A DNA stretch of 59,400 nucleotides from Candidatus Poribacteria bacterium (lineage in GTDB: Bacteria > Poribacteria > WGA-4E > WGA-3G). The DNA is taken from assembly GCA_022827185.1 (NCBI GenBank), contig JAJDTM010000020.1, forward strand, positions 1-59,400, in the 5' to 3' direction. A program made the translations under genes and the position numbers. Positions 17,194 to 25,058 of this stretch are shown here, in pieces. A model generated the notes under the pieces. That model worked only from the letters and a program-made list of their open reading frames with translations, was not told the origin of the DNA and ran no database searches. Positions within the stretch are counted from its first letter, which is position 1. Each line of letters begins with the position of its first letter.

Positions 17194-18381
17194 ATGGCAA
17201 TTCAGATGGCAATTATTGGGTGCGGCGGGATGGCAAATGGACATCTCAATGCCTACCTTACAATATATCAAACAGAACCTGGGAAAGTGGAACTCGTCGC
17301 GATGTGCGATGAAGTCAGAGAACGAGCAGATCAATTCGCCGAACGCGTCAAAGAGGTAACCGGTAAAAAACCTGCGGTGTTTGATGATACCGATACGATG
17401 CTCGCAACAGTGGACTTAGACGGAGCAGACATCTGTACTTCACACGCGCATCATCACATTAACGCTCTAAAGTGCCTCAACAACGGTGTCAATGTCATAG
17501 TAGAGAAGCCGATGGGTGTTACCGTCAAAGCGACACATGCGATTATGAACGCCGCGAAAGCCAATAACAAAATTGCTGCAACGGCTGAAAATATCCGTCG
17601 GATGCCGAGCCGGCGCACCGCGGAATGGCTGATGAACGAAAAACAGATGCTCGGTGATTTATGGACGTTTTCCGCACAGCATGCGAGTTATCGGGCACCA
17701 AATCCAGAAAGTGATTGGCACTGGCGGCTTGATCTGACACTCGGCGGTGGCGGTATGGTCATGGATTCTGGTGCACACTATTGCGATACACTCCGTTACC
17801 TCTTCGGCGATCCGAGTACGGTGTATGCACGCGTGTGTCAATTTGAGGATCTGCGCGTTACCAAGGCTGGAGAAATCGTCAAGAACGAGCAAGAGGACAC
17901 ATGGGTGGCAACTATCAACTTCAAAAGCGGCGTCATCGGGCTTTGGACGTGTACATGGGCAGCGATTGGACACGGTTTCAATCACGTCGTCTACTACGGT
18001 AGTGAAGGTTGTCTGCTTGATGACGGGGACATCTTCCACGGTCCCTTTGATGGTGCGGCGGTTATCCTTAAAGATGGGACGCGCCATAGCATGGAAAACC
18101 TTATCGCCGATTACATGGCAAGCCTGTCAGACGAAGAAAAATCGAGGCTGTTCCCTCACAATTTCACCGATGGCGTCGTACTGGAATGCTACGATTTTGT
18201 GGATGCAATAGAGAACAACCGTCCACCTGAACTTGATGCCGAGGTCGGCCTTCGCGCGAAATCTATCTGTGAAGCGATATATGAGTCGAATGCTTGCGGG
18301 CAGGCGGTAGACTATGAGGAGGTCGTCGCAGGAAATATTGAAGTCTACCAGAAACCGATCAATGAGAGATGGGGTCTGTAA
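17194..18381 (+). CDS. Gfo/Idh/MocA family NAD(P)-dependent oxidoreductase
   Basis: 395 residues. The Rossmann motif GCGGMANGH sits at residues 9-17. The family's central motif VEKPMG near residue 108 includes the conserved Lys. The C-terminal sheet domain has the GGGGMVMDSGAHYCDTLRYL segment near 183-202, with the His used in many members. These enzymes oxidise or reduce sugars and inositols. The exact substrate cannot be read. AAAGGGG precedes the ATG. The stop TAA is followed at once by the TTG start of the MFS exporter, so the pair should be one operon. Confidence 0.88.
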   Translation: MAIQMAIIGCGGMANGHLNAYLTIYQTEPGKVELVAMCDEVRERADQFAERVKEVTGKKPAVFDDTDTMLATVDLDGADICTSHAHHHINALKCLNNGVNVIVEKPMGVTVKATHAIMNAAKANNKIAATAENIRRMPSRRTAEWLMNEKQMLGDLWTFSAQHASYRAPNPESDWHWRLDLTLGGGGMVMDSGAHYCDTLRYLFGDPSTVYARVCQFEDLRVTKAGEIVKNEQEDTWVATINFKSGVIGLWTCTWAAIGHGFNHVVYYGSEGCLLDDGDIFHGPFDGAAVILKDGTRHSMENLIADYMASLSDEEKSRLFPHNFTDGVVLECYDFVDAIENNRPPELDAEVGLRAKSICEAIYESNACGQAVDYEEVVAGNIEVYQKPINERWGL

Positions 18382-19671
18382 TTGTCTAAGCAGGAACGCA
18401 CCCCAATAAAGTCTGCGATAGACCGCCAGCGAGAAATCGAAAAATCGGTTGGCTATTTTGAACTCCTTCGACAGAACCCGAACTTCCGCTGGCTCTGGGG
18501 TGGACAGGTTGTTAGCCTGCTTGGGGATTGGTTTAACCTCATCGCTTCTGCGATATTGATTGCTGAGTTGACTGGGTCAAGGCTTGCGTTAGGTGTTCTG
18601 TTTACCATCCGGATGTTGGCACCATTTTTTATTGCCCCGCTCGCGGGGATATGTGCCGACCGCTATAATCGGAAGCATCTGTTAATCATCACTGATCTCG
18701 CGCGTGCGGTTATCGTTATCGGATTTCTCTTCGTCCAGGATGCGAGTGATATCTGGTTGCTTTATGCCCTCACAACACTCCTGTTCGGTGTAAGTGGCTT
18801 CTTCAGTCCCGCCCGGAGTGCGATCCTACCCGACGTTACCACCGCACAAGAACTCGGTACTGCCAATACGCTCGGTGCTGCGACGTGGTCAGTAATGCTT
18901 GCTGTCGGTGCTGCTATTGGCGGTTTAACAACGGGACTTTTTGGCAGTCAGACAGCCTTCATTATTGATGGATTCACATTTGCTATTTCAGCGGGACTTT
19001 TGTTTAAGATCAAACTACCGGGTCGCTCATCGGCAACATCAGGCACGCCACCGCGAGTGAAGTCATCAGCGTTGCGATATATGTTTCAGCATCCCGACAT
19101 TCTCTTCATCGCGACGCATAAAGCAGCGATATCGCTTTTAATGTCCTCTGGTATTCAGGTCATACTGGTTGAAATTGCGAAAAATTATTTCGTTATCGGG
19201 GTCGGTGGCGCGCTCAGTTTAGGGATGATGTACTGTATGAACGGCATTGGCAGCGGCATCGGACCGATTCTGGCGCGACGTTGGACGGGTGATCGAGATA
19301 AACCGCTCCGCGTTAGCATTGGCATCGGTTATGTGATTGCCTCGATTGGAATAGCGATCATAGCACCGGTCTCCGCTTTGGGAACTGTGTTGTTCGGTGG
19401 GTTTGTCCGAAGCGTTGGTGGAGGCATCGCATGGGTATTTTCAACGCAATTGCTGCTGCAACGCGCCCCGAATGAGATTCGCGGTCGCATCTTCGGCACT
19501 GAGTTCGCGCTCTTTACACTCATGGGTGGAGCCAGTTCACTTATCACTGGTGCGCTCATGGATCGGTTTCAACTGCCAGTTATTTTGTGGGGAATGGGAG
19601 CACTCACGCTTATTCCAGCACTACTGTGGGGGTTATGGCAGATACGTTACAATCGGTTGAAACAAGAATAA
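18382..19671 (+). CDS. MFS transporter, EntS/MFS_3-like
   Basis: 429 residues from a TTG that abuts the upstream stop. Twelve hydrophobic segments are present. The loop motif GICADRYNRKHLLIITDLAR near residues 89-108 is the MFS signature between helices 2 and 3. Features such as LWGGQVVSLLGDWFN and SGFFSPARSAILPDV match the group of multidrug and enterobactin exporters. The exported compound is unknown. Pairing with a sugar-type oxidoreductase might suggest a carbohydrate-derived substrate, which is weak inference. A set of tandem repeats follows the stop codon. Confidence 0.85.
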   Translation: MSKQERTPIKSAIDRQREIEKSVGYFELLRQNPNFRWLWGGQVVSLLGDWFNLIASAILIAELTGSRLALGVLFTIRMLAPFFIAPLAGICADRYNRKHLLIITDLARAVIVIGFLFVQDASDIWLLYALTTLLFGVSGFFSPARSAILPDVTTAQELGTANTLGAATWSVMLAVGAAIGGLTTGLFGSQTAFIIDGFTFAISAGLLFKIKLPGRSSATSGTPPRVKSSALRYMFQHPDILFIATHKAAISLLMSSGIQVILVEIAKNYFVIGVGGALSLGMMYCMNGIGSGIGPILARRWTGDRDKPLRVSIGIGYVIASIGIAIIAPVSALGTVLFGGFVRSVGGGIAWVFSTQLLLQRAPNEIRGRIFGTEFALFTLMGGASSLITGALMDRFQLPVILWGMGALTLIPALLWGLWQIRYNRLKQE

Positions 19672-20034
19672 ACGGATTTAACCCCCTAAATCCCCCTTAT
19701 CAGGGGACTTTTTCGTATCTCTAACCCCCTAAATCTCCCTTATCAGGGGGACTTTTTCGTATCCTAAACCCCCTAAATCTCCCTTATCAGGGGGACTTTA
19801 AGATTCCAGGCTCCCAAAATCTGGTCCCCGCCCCTGCCAAATAACTCCTAAAAAAATCCAGTTTTTTGTTTTTTCAAATAATGCAAGTTTCCTGCCCCAA
19901 AATTTCGTCTTTAATAATGATAGGGTACGAACCGTATCGCGTCGCGTAATTTTAAGGGACGCTGCATTTGATTGAGCCTTTTGGCGAATGCAAACATGAA
20001 CCCATCTATTCATTGAAATAAAAAGGATGATTGT
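19672..20034. other. Intergenic region with tandem repeats, upstream of the sigma-LRR gene
   Basis: The first 130 bases are the three tandem R3 copies. The remainder is AT-rich leader without a gene. GAACC at 19927-19931 resembles part of an ECF -35 element, but no -10 element follows at a suitable distance. Confidence 0.4.
19679..19799. repeat. Three tandem copies of dispersed repeat R3
   Basis: Copies of a unit of the form AACCCCCTAAAT, C(T/C)CCCTTATC, AGGGGGACTTT begin at 19680, 19723 and 19767, with periods of 43 and 44 bases. CCCCCTTATCAGGGGG is nearly self-complementary. Single copies occur at 28887-28920 and, reversed, at 39144-39176. It directly follows the MFS stop codon. Confidence 0.85.
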
Positions 20035-22779
20035 ATGGCAATAGAAGACGATGCGCAATTGATTCAACGTATTTTATCGGGCGATGACTCGGCATTCAAT
20101 GCGTTAGTCCAAAAGTACCAAAAGGGCGTTCACGCGCTCGCGTGGCGAAAGATCGGCGATTTTCATTATGCCGAAGAAATTACCCAAGATACCTTTTTAC
20201 AAGCATACAAAAATCTCTCTACACTCTCGAACCCTGACCAGTTTGCGGGATGGCTCTATGTTATTGCCACTCGATGCTGCATTGATTGGAAGCGAAAGCA
20301 AAAATTTGTGCCACAATCACTGCAGGAAGTATCTATGAAAGAAATAGAAGAATCCGCGTATGCGCGTTATATATCAGAAAAACAGGAGACAGCATCCAGA
20401 GAGCGTCGTTACGAAATCGTCGAAAAAATTTTGAAAAGGCTCCCAGAGAGCGAACGCACGGTTGTCACGCTCCACTATCTCGGTGAAATGACAGCAAAGG
20501 AAATTGGTAAGTTCTTGGGGGTTTCTGTAGGAACGATTGATAGTCGTCTCCATCGGGCACGAAAACGTTTGCAAAACAGTGAAGAACTTTTGGTTCAAGA
20601 AGTGCTTGAGGGTGTCCATCTATCGGCACATATAAGTCAGAACATTATGCGGGAAGTTGCTGACCTGAAACCGACACCCGATCCACCGAAAAGCCCGCTG
20701 CTACCGTGGGCTGCTTTGGGTGCGGCAGCAGTTTTCATCGCTTTATTGCTTGGTGGCAGCAATCAATACCTCATGCGTTTTCAACCCCCTTATAGTTTCC
20801 AGGCAGCATCCCAACCCACGATCGAAATTATTGATGTACCTGCCGTTTTGGAGCTTGACGCAAAACCCGCTGTGCGAAACCAAGCTGGGCAAGTTGGCGC
20901 GACCGAGCAAACGAATAGTGCAGGCTCACAGGTGTCTGAGCAGGTCTCAACATCCAATGCGTTGGCATCTCCAGAGGACGTTGAGACATGGATGCCAGAT
21001 CCAAACTTGCGTGCCGCAGTTCGCGAGGCACTTGGGATTCCGGATGATGATCCACTGACGCGATTGGACATGGAACGATTGACAGCATTGAGTGCCGAAA
21101 AGCATCAGATCACAAGTCTTATAGGGTTGGAATATGCAACGCACTTGACAAGCGCGCTGCTTGAAGGCAATCCTATCTCAGACGTTTCACCTTTAGCCGG
21201 TCTCATCCAATTGCGAGTACTGAATATGGCAGGTTGTCAGATTTCAGATATTCATCCGCTGGCAAATTTGACGCGCTTGGAGAGTCTTCGCCTTCATGCC
21301 AATCAAATTGAAGACGTTACACCGCTCACAAATTTAACAAGGCTCACGGATTTGTGGCTGGTTACTAATCGCATTGCTGATGTCCGTCCACTTGAAAAAC
21401 TAACACTGCTGAAAGACTTACGGATTCACAGAAATCTGATTGTGGATTACAGCCCACTTGCTGCCCTTCCCCTTGTCAACTTTCAGTATGATGAAAGCTA
21501 CGAATCGCCGGGACTTTCCATTCAAGAGCGACTTCAAAACCGGAGTTTTCCTTCTATTTTCAATGCGTGGGGGGATATATCAAACCGGCCTGCATTATCG
21601 TACGAAGCCCGATTAGCACATCACGATCTATCTTGGAGTTCCGAATTTGGCTTACGTTTTCAAAGAACGGCGCACGGATTTCAGCTATCTGGCAGCTTGG
21701 TGGAGACCCGAAAACGGCGTGATGCTTTGATGGAGATGAACCCCGATAAGATTTTCATTCTTGAGATTCGGATGAGGAGTGCGGATCCTGGGTCGCCTTT
21801 TTATAAAGCCACATACAATGCTGATTTTCCTTGGATAAGAGACGAAGCGGGCAACAGCGTCTCAGCGGGGGGTGATGCGGATAGAAGTTTCTTAATCGAT
21901 TTTACACATTCTGACACGCAGGACATAATTGTTCAACAAGTACTTGCTGTTAAAAAGTGTGGACTTTACGACGGTATTTATATCGACTGGTGGAACGAGG
22001 ACGAGCCAGTTCTTAACGGATATCGGACGTTTGAAGCGGAGCAGCAGGCGCGATTGGCGATTCTGAGAGGGATCCGGGATAAGGTCGGGGACGATTTCCT
22101 AATAATCGTCAATTCAGATCGTCGTAAACCGATGCAGGCAGCACCTTACATTAATGGGCTCTTTATGCAAACAGAGCGTGAGCGCGCGGATGGGCACAGT
22201 TACGAGGAATTGAGGGAAATCGAAAACACGCTATCTTGGGCAGAGGAAAACCTCCGTTCGCCACAGATTAATTGTCTCAAAGGTCGGGGTGTTGAAACTG
22301 AAGTGCCCGATAGTGCAACGAACCGCCGTTGGATGCGCGCATTTACAACAATGGGACTGACACACTCCGACGGCTATATGCTGTACACCACAGGCATTAG
22401 ACACTTTATCCATAAGCATAATTGGCGGACCTTTGAGATAAGCCACAAAGCAGAACATGAGCGAGGTATAAAGCACACCCATCACAACGATATCTATTGG
22501 TATGACTTCTGGGATGCGCCGCTGGGTAAACCTGTTGGCAGAAAAGCACAGCTGGACGAAAACCGCGAAGGGTTATTTATCCGCGAGTTCACGAATGGCT
22601 GGACGATCTATAACCGCAGCGGAAAAGTACAGAAGATCCAACTACCAGAACCTGCGACCGGTGTGGCGAGTGGTATCACTGGGACATCACACACCGTCTC
22701 GGATTTAGATGGCGAGATTTTCTTAAAAAAAGACGATGGACAATCCACAAAGGAGATAAAACGGAATGCAACTCGCTAA
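20035..22779 (+). CDS. ECF sigma factor fused to a membrane segment, LRRs and a glycosidase-like domain
   Basis: 914 residues in one unbroken frame. Residues 1-190 are an ECF sigma factor: region 2 (AEEITQDTFLQAYKNL, FAGWLYVIATRCCIDWKRK) and region 4 (LPESERTVVTLHYLGEMTAK, then SVGTIDSRLHRARKRL). One membrane helix follows at about 222-243 (LPWAALGAAAVFIALLLGG). Next are a Ser/Thr/Gln-rich linker, LRRs at about 322-485 with the unit ISDVSPLAGL, and a TIM-barrel-like domain at about 490-900 with the acidic motif GIYIDWWNEDE, which resembles hypothetical glycosyl hydrolase GHL15. Topology would put the sigma part inside and the rest outside. AAGGA precedes the ATG. It overlaps the next gene by 14 bases. 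Confidence 0.88.
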   Translation: MAIEDDAQLIQRILSGDDSAFNALVQKYQKGVHALAWRKIGDFHYAEEITQDTFLQAYKNLSTLSNPDQFAGWLYVIATRCCIDWKRKQKFVPQSLQEVSMKEIEESAYARYISEKQETASRERRYEIVEKILKRLPESERTVVTLHYLGEMTAKEIGKFLGVSVGTIDSRLHRARKRLQNSEELLVQEVLEGVHLSAHISQNIMREVADLKPTPDPPKSPLLPWAALGAAAVFIALLLGGSNQYLMRFQPPYSFQAASQPTIEIIDVPAVLELDAKPAVRNQAGQVGATEQTNSAGSQVSEQVSTSNALASPEDVETWMPDPNLRAAVREALGIPDDDPLTRLDMERLTALSAEKHQITSLIGLEYATHLTSALLEGNPISDVSPLAGLIQLRVLNMAGCQISDIHPLANLTRLESLRLHANQIEDVTPLTNLTRLTDLWLVTNRIADVRPLEKLTLLKDLRIHRNLIVDYSPLAALPLVNFQYDESYESPGLSIQERLQNRSFPSIFNAWGDISNRPALSYEARLAHHDLSWSSEFGLRFQRTAHGFQLSGSLVETRKRRDALMEMNPDKIFILEIRMRSADPGSPFYKATYNADFPWIRDEAGNSVSAGGDADRSFLIDFTHSDTQDIIVQQVLAVKKCGLYDGIYIDWWNEDEPVLNGYRTFEAEQQARLAILRGIRDKVGDDFLIIVNSDRRKPMQAAPYINGLFMQTERERADGHSYEELREIENTLSWAEENLRSPQINCLKGRGVETEVPDSATNRRWMRAFTTMGLTHSDGYMLYTTGIRHFIHKHNWRTFEISHKAEHERGIKHTHHNDIYWYDFWDAPLGKPVGRKAQLDENREGLFIREFTNGWTIYNRSGKVQKIQLPEPATGVASGITGTSHTVSDLDGEIFLKKDDGQSTKEIKRNATR

Positions 22780-25051
22780 AAAGCGACACATTTTCATTAG
22801 CGCACTTACACTTTATGCTGTGCTTTTCTTGATTTCACCGGCAACCGTGGCACAAACTGTTAATATTCCCGATGCCAACCTTCGCAAGGTAATTAATGAG
22901 ACACTCGGAAACCGAGCCCCGAATGCTCCGATTACCGTGGAAGATATACGAGCACTCAGGGAGCTTCGGATAGAAAACAGAGATATTCAGAATTTGAACG
23001 GACTCGAAGCTGCCACACACCTCGAGTTCCTTTGGATTAATGGCAATTCAATATCCGACCTATCGCCGCTTGCAGGATTGATCAAACTGCGCGACGTGAA
23101 TATACGACGTAACAACATATCTGACATATCACCGCTCTCCGGATTAATCAGCTTGCGCTGGTTAGATGTTAGTGCTAACCAGATCGTTGACATATCGCCG
23201 GTCGAAAGATTGACGAATTTACGAGGGATATCTGTGAGCGAGAACAATGTAACCGACTTATCACCGCTGGCAAGTTTAATAAAGCTCGAATGGGTTGAGG
23301 TGAGTGAGAATCCTTTTGCGGATCTCACGCCGCTCTCCGGATTAATCAACTTAAAGGATTTTAAATCTTGGGGGACCCTTATATTAAATCTTGGGGCTTT
23401 GGCAGAACTACCGAAACTATGGCGGATAGATATTTGTGGTGGTGAGTTGTCGGATATCTCTGCTTTGGGGAGGATAACAAATTTGCGTGACCTCTATCTT
23501 GCGGGGAACGCTATATCAGACATCTCGGCGTTGGCGAATTTAAAGAAGTTGACACGCCTGAATCTTAAACACAACGAGGTCTCCGATCTGTCCCCGCTTG
23601 TGGAATTAAAAGGGTTGACGTGGATAGACCTCCGCGACAATAACATTTCAGATGTTTCTCCACTCGAAACAGTGGATAACTTAACATGGGTTGACCTCGC
23701 TGACAATTGGATAACGGATGTGTCCGCGCTCTTTTCTCTGCAGAATTTAACATGGTTAAGCCTTGGTGGCAATACAATAACAGATGTGTCGACTTTAGAA
23801 AGATTTTCTGCGACGACATCTATCTTGTACTCGGGTGTTGTTAGCGTGCCGATGCCCCCAGCGGGTCCGAAAATAGAGGGACCTTGGCTATGGGCGGTTG
23901 TGCCGGGGACGAGTGTTGGTGACACAGACCTACTCTCAGAAGCGAGCGGCGGTGCCGCAACGGAGGTGAAAGTCTCTACTTTTGGGGCAAAAAAGGGTAA
24001 GGCAGTTGGCGATAAGAAGTGGAGCGAGTGGACGGCTCACACGCTCTTACCTACAAGCAGCAACAATATTGACGAGATGGCAGCCGACCTCGGTTGGGAC
24101 ATAAGAGGGGCGGGATATAGGCATGTCGTCTACGGTTGTGTCACGTTGAATGCGCCGCGTAAACAGGATACCACAATGCTCGTCGGCAGCAATGACGGGG
24201 TCAAGGTCTGGCTCAACGGTGAGGAGGTTTACTACAATCCTGTCATCCGATGGGCAGATGATTATCAGGACGCATTCCGTGTCACATTAAAGCAGGGTGA
24301 TAATGTGTTATTGGTTGCTGTTGACAACCGCAACAATGATGGTGGATTTAGCGGTTTCTTTGGCTTTGCCGAAGACACGGACTATACAGTGAATCCTCTC
24401 GACAAAGAAATCGAGATCGAAGTACCCGCTTATGATGTCAACGAAGATGGGATCACAGATATTTTTGACCTCATTCTGGTCGGACAGGATTTAGGTGACG
24501 AAAACGCCGCCAACGCACGGACGGATGTAAACGGCGACGGGAAACGCGATATTCGGGACCTCGTTCTTGTGGCGAGCCATCTCGGTAACCTTAGCGGCAT
24601 CGCTGCTGCACCTACTATGTTTGCTATTGGCAATATGGGATTAGATCCGGCGATGATACGGGCATGGATCGCGCAAGCAGAGATTGAAGATGACGGCTCG
24701 CTTGCATTTGAGCAAGGAATAGCCACCCTCCAGCAACTTTTAGCATTGTTGGTTCCCGAAAGGACAGCGTTATTGCCGAACTATCCGAATCCGTTTAACC
24801 CGGAGACATGGATACCGTATCAACTCGTTGAATCGGCTAAAGTTAGACTACGTATCTATGCGATGAATGGGGCATTGGTGCGGACGTTAGACATCGGGCA
24901 TCGGGCTGCTGGAAATTATCAAGACCGGAGCCGCGCTGCGTATTGGGATGGCAAAAACGGGGCCGGTGAACCTGTGGCGAGTGGTGTCTATTTCTATACC
25001 CTCACCGTAGGCGATTTCAAAGCCACGCGCAAAATGCTCATAAGGAAGTGA
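22766..25051 (+). CDS. Secreted LRR protein with dockerin-like and FlgD-like C-terminal domains
   Basis: 761 residues starting inside the end of the sigma-LRR gene, with AGGAG before the ATG, so coupled translation is likely. A signal peptide ends near residue 29. LRRs of the SDISPLSGL type fill about 33-370. A beta-sandwich follows at about 395-545, with SNDGVKVWLNGEEV as in NPCBM/PA14-like modules. Next are two dockerin-like calcium loops (DVNEDGITDIFDL, DVNGDGKRDIRDL) at about 555-605. The C-terminus is NYPNPFNPETWIPYQL plus a FlgD-type Ig fold ending TRKMLIRK, typical of cell-surface sorting domains. It is probably an adhesin or scaffold; the ligand is unknown. Confidence 0.85.
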   Translation: MQLAKKRHIFISALTLYAVLFLISPATVAQTVNIPDANLRKVINETLGNRAPNAPITVEDIRALRELRIENRDIQNLNGLEAATHLEFLWINGNSISDLSPLAGLIKLRDVNIRRNNISDISPLSGLISLRWLDVSANQIVDISPVERLTNLRGISVSENNVTDLSPLASLIKLEWVEVSENPFADLTPLSGLINLKDFKSWGTLILNLGALAELPKLWRIDICGGELSDISALGRITNLRDLYLAGNAISDISALANLKKLTRLNLKHNEVSDLSPLVELKGLTWIDLRDNNISDVSPLETVDNLTWVDLADNWITDVSALFSLQNLTWLSLGGNTITDVSTLERFSATTSILYSGVVSVPMPPAGPKIEGPWLWAVVPGTSVGDTDLLSEASGGAATEVKVSTFGAKKGKAVGDKKWSEWTAHTLLPTSSNNIDEMAADLGWDIRGAGYRHVVYGCVTLNAPRKQDTTMLVGSNDGVKVWLNGEEVYYNPVIRWADDYQDAFRVTLKQGDNVLLVAVDNRNNDGGFSGFFGFAEDTDYTVNPLDKEIEIEVPAYDVNEDGITDIFDLILVGQDLGDENAANARTDVNGDGKRDIRDLVLVASHLGNLSGIAAAPTMFAIGNMGLDPAMIRAWIAQAEIEDDGSLAFEQGIATLQQLLALLVPERTALLPNYPNPFNPETWIPYQLVESAKVRLRIYAMNGALVRTLDIGHRAAGNYQDRSRAAYWDGKNGAGEPVASGVYFYTLTVGDFKATRKMLIRK

Positions 25052-25058
25052 GATAAGC

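Noticed and set aside
17048..17359. A 103-codon plus-strand frame before the oxidoreductase
   Set aside because: It runs out of phase into the oxidoreductase gene, whose own start has a good ribosome site.
19679..19799. Possible CRISPR array
   Set aside because: Only three units, with short and nearly identical spacers (TTTTTCGTATC-like), and single copies elsewhere. There are no cas genes in the window.
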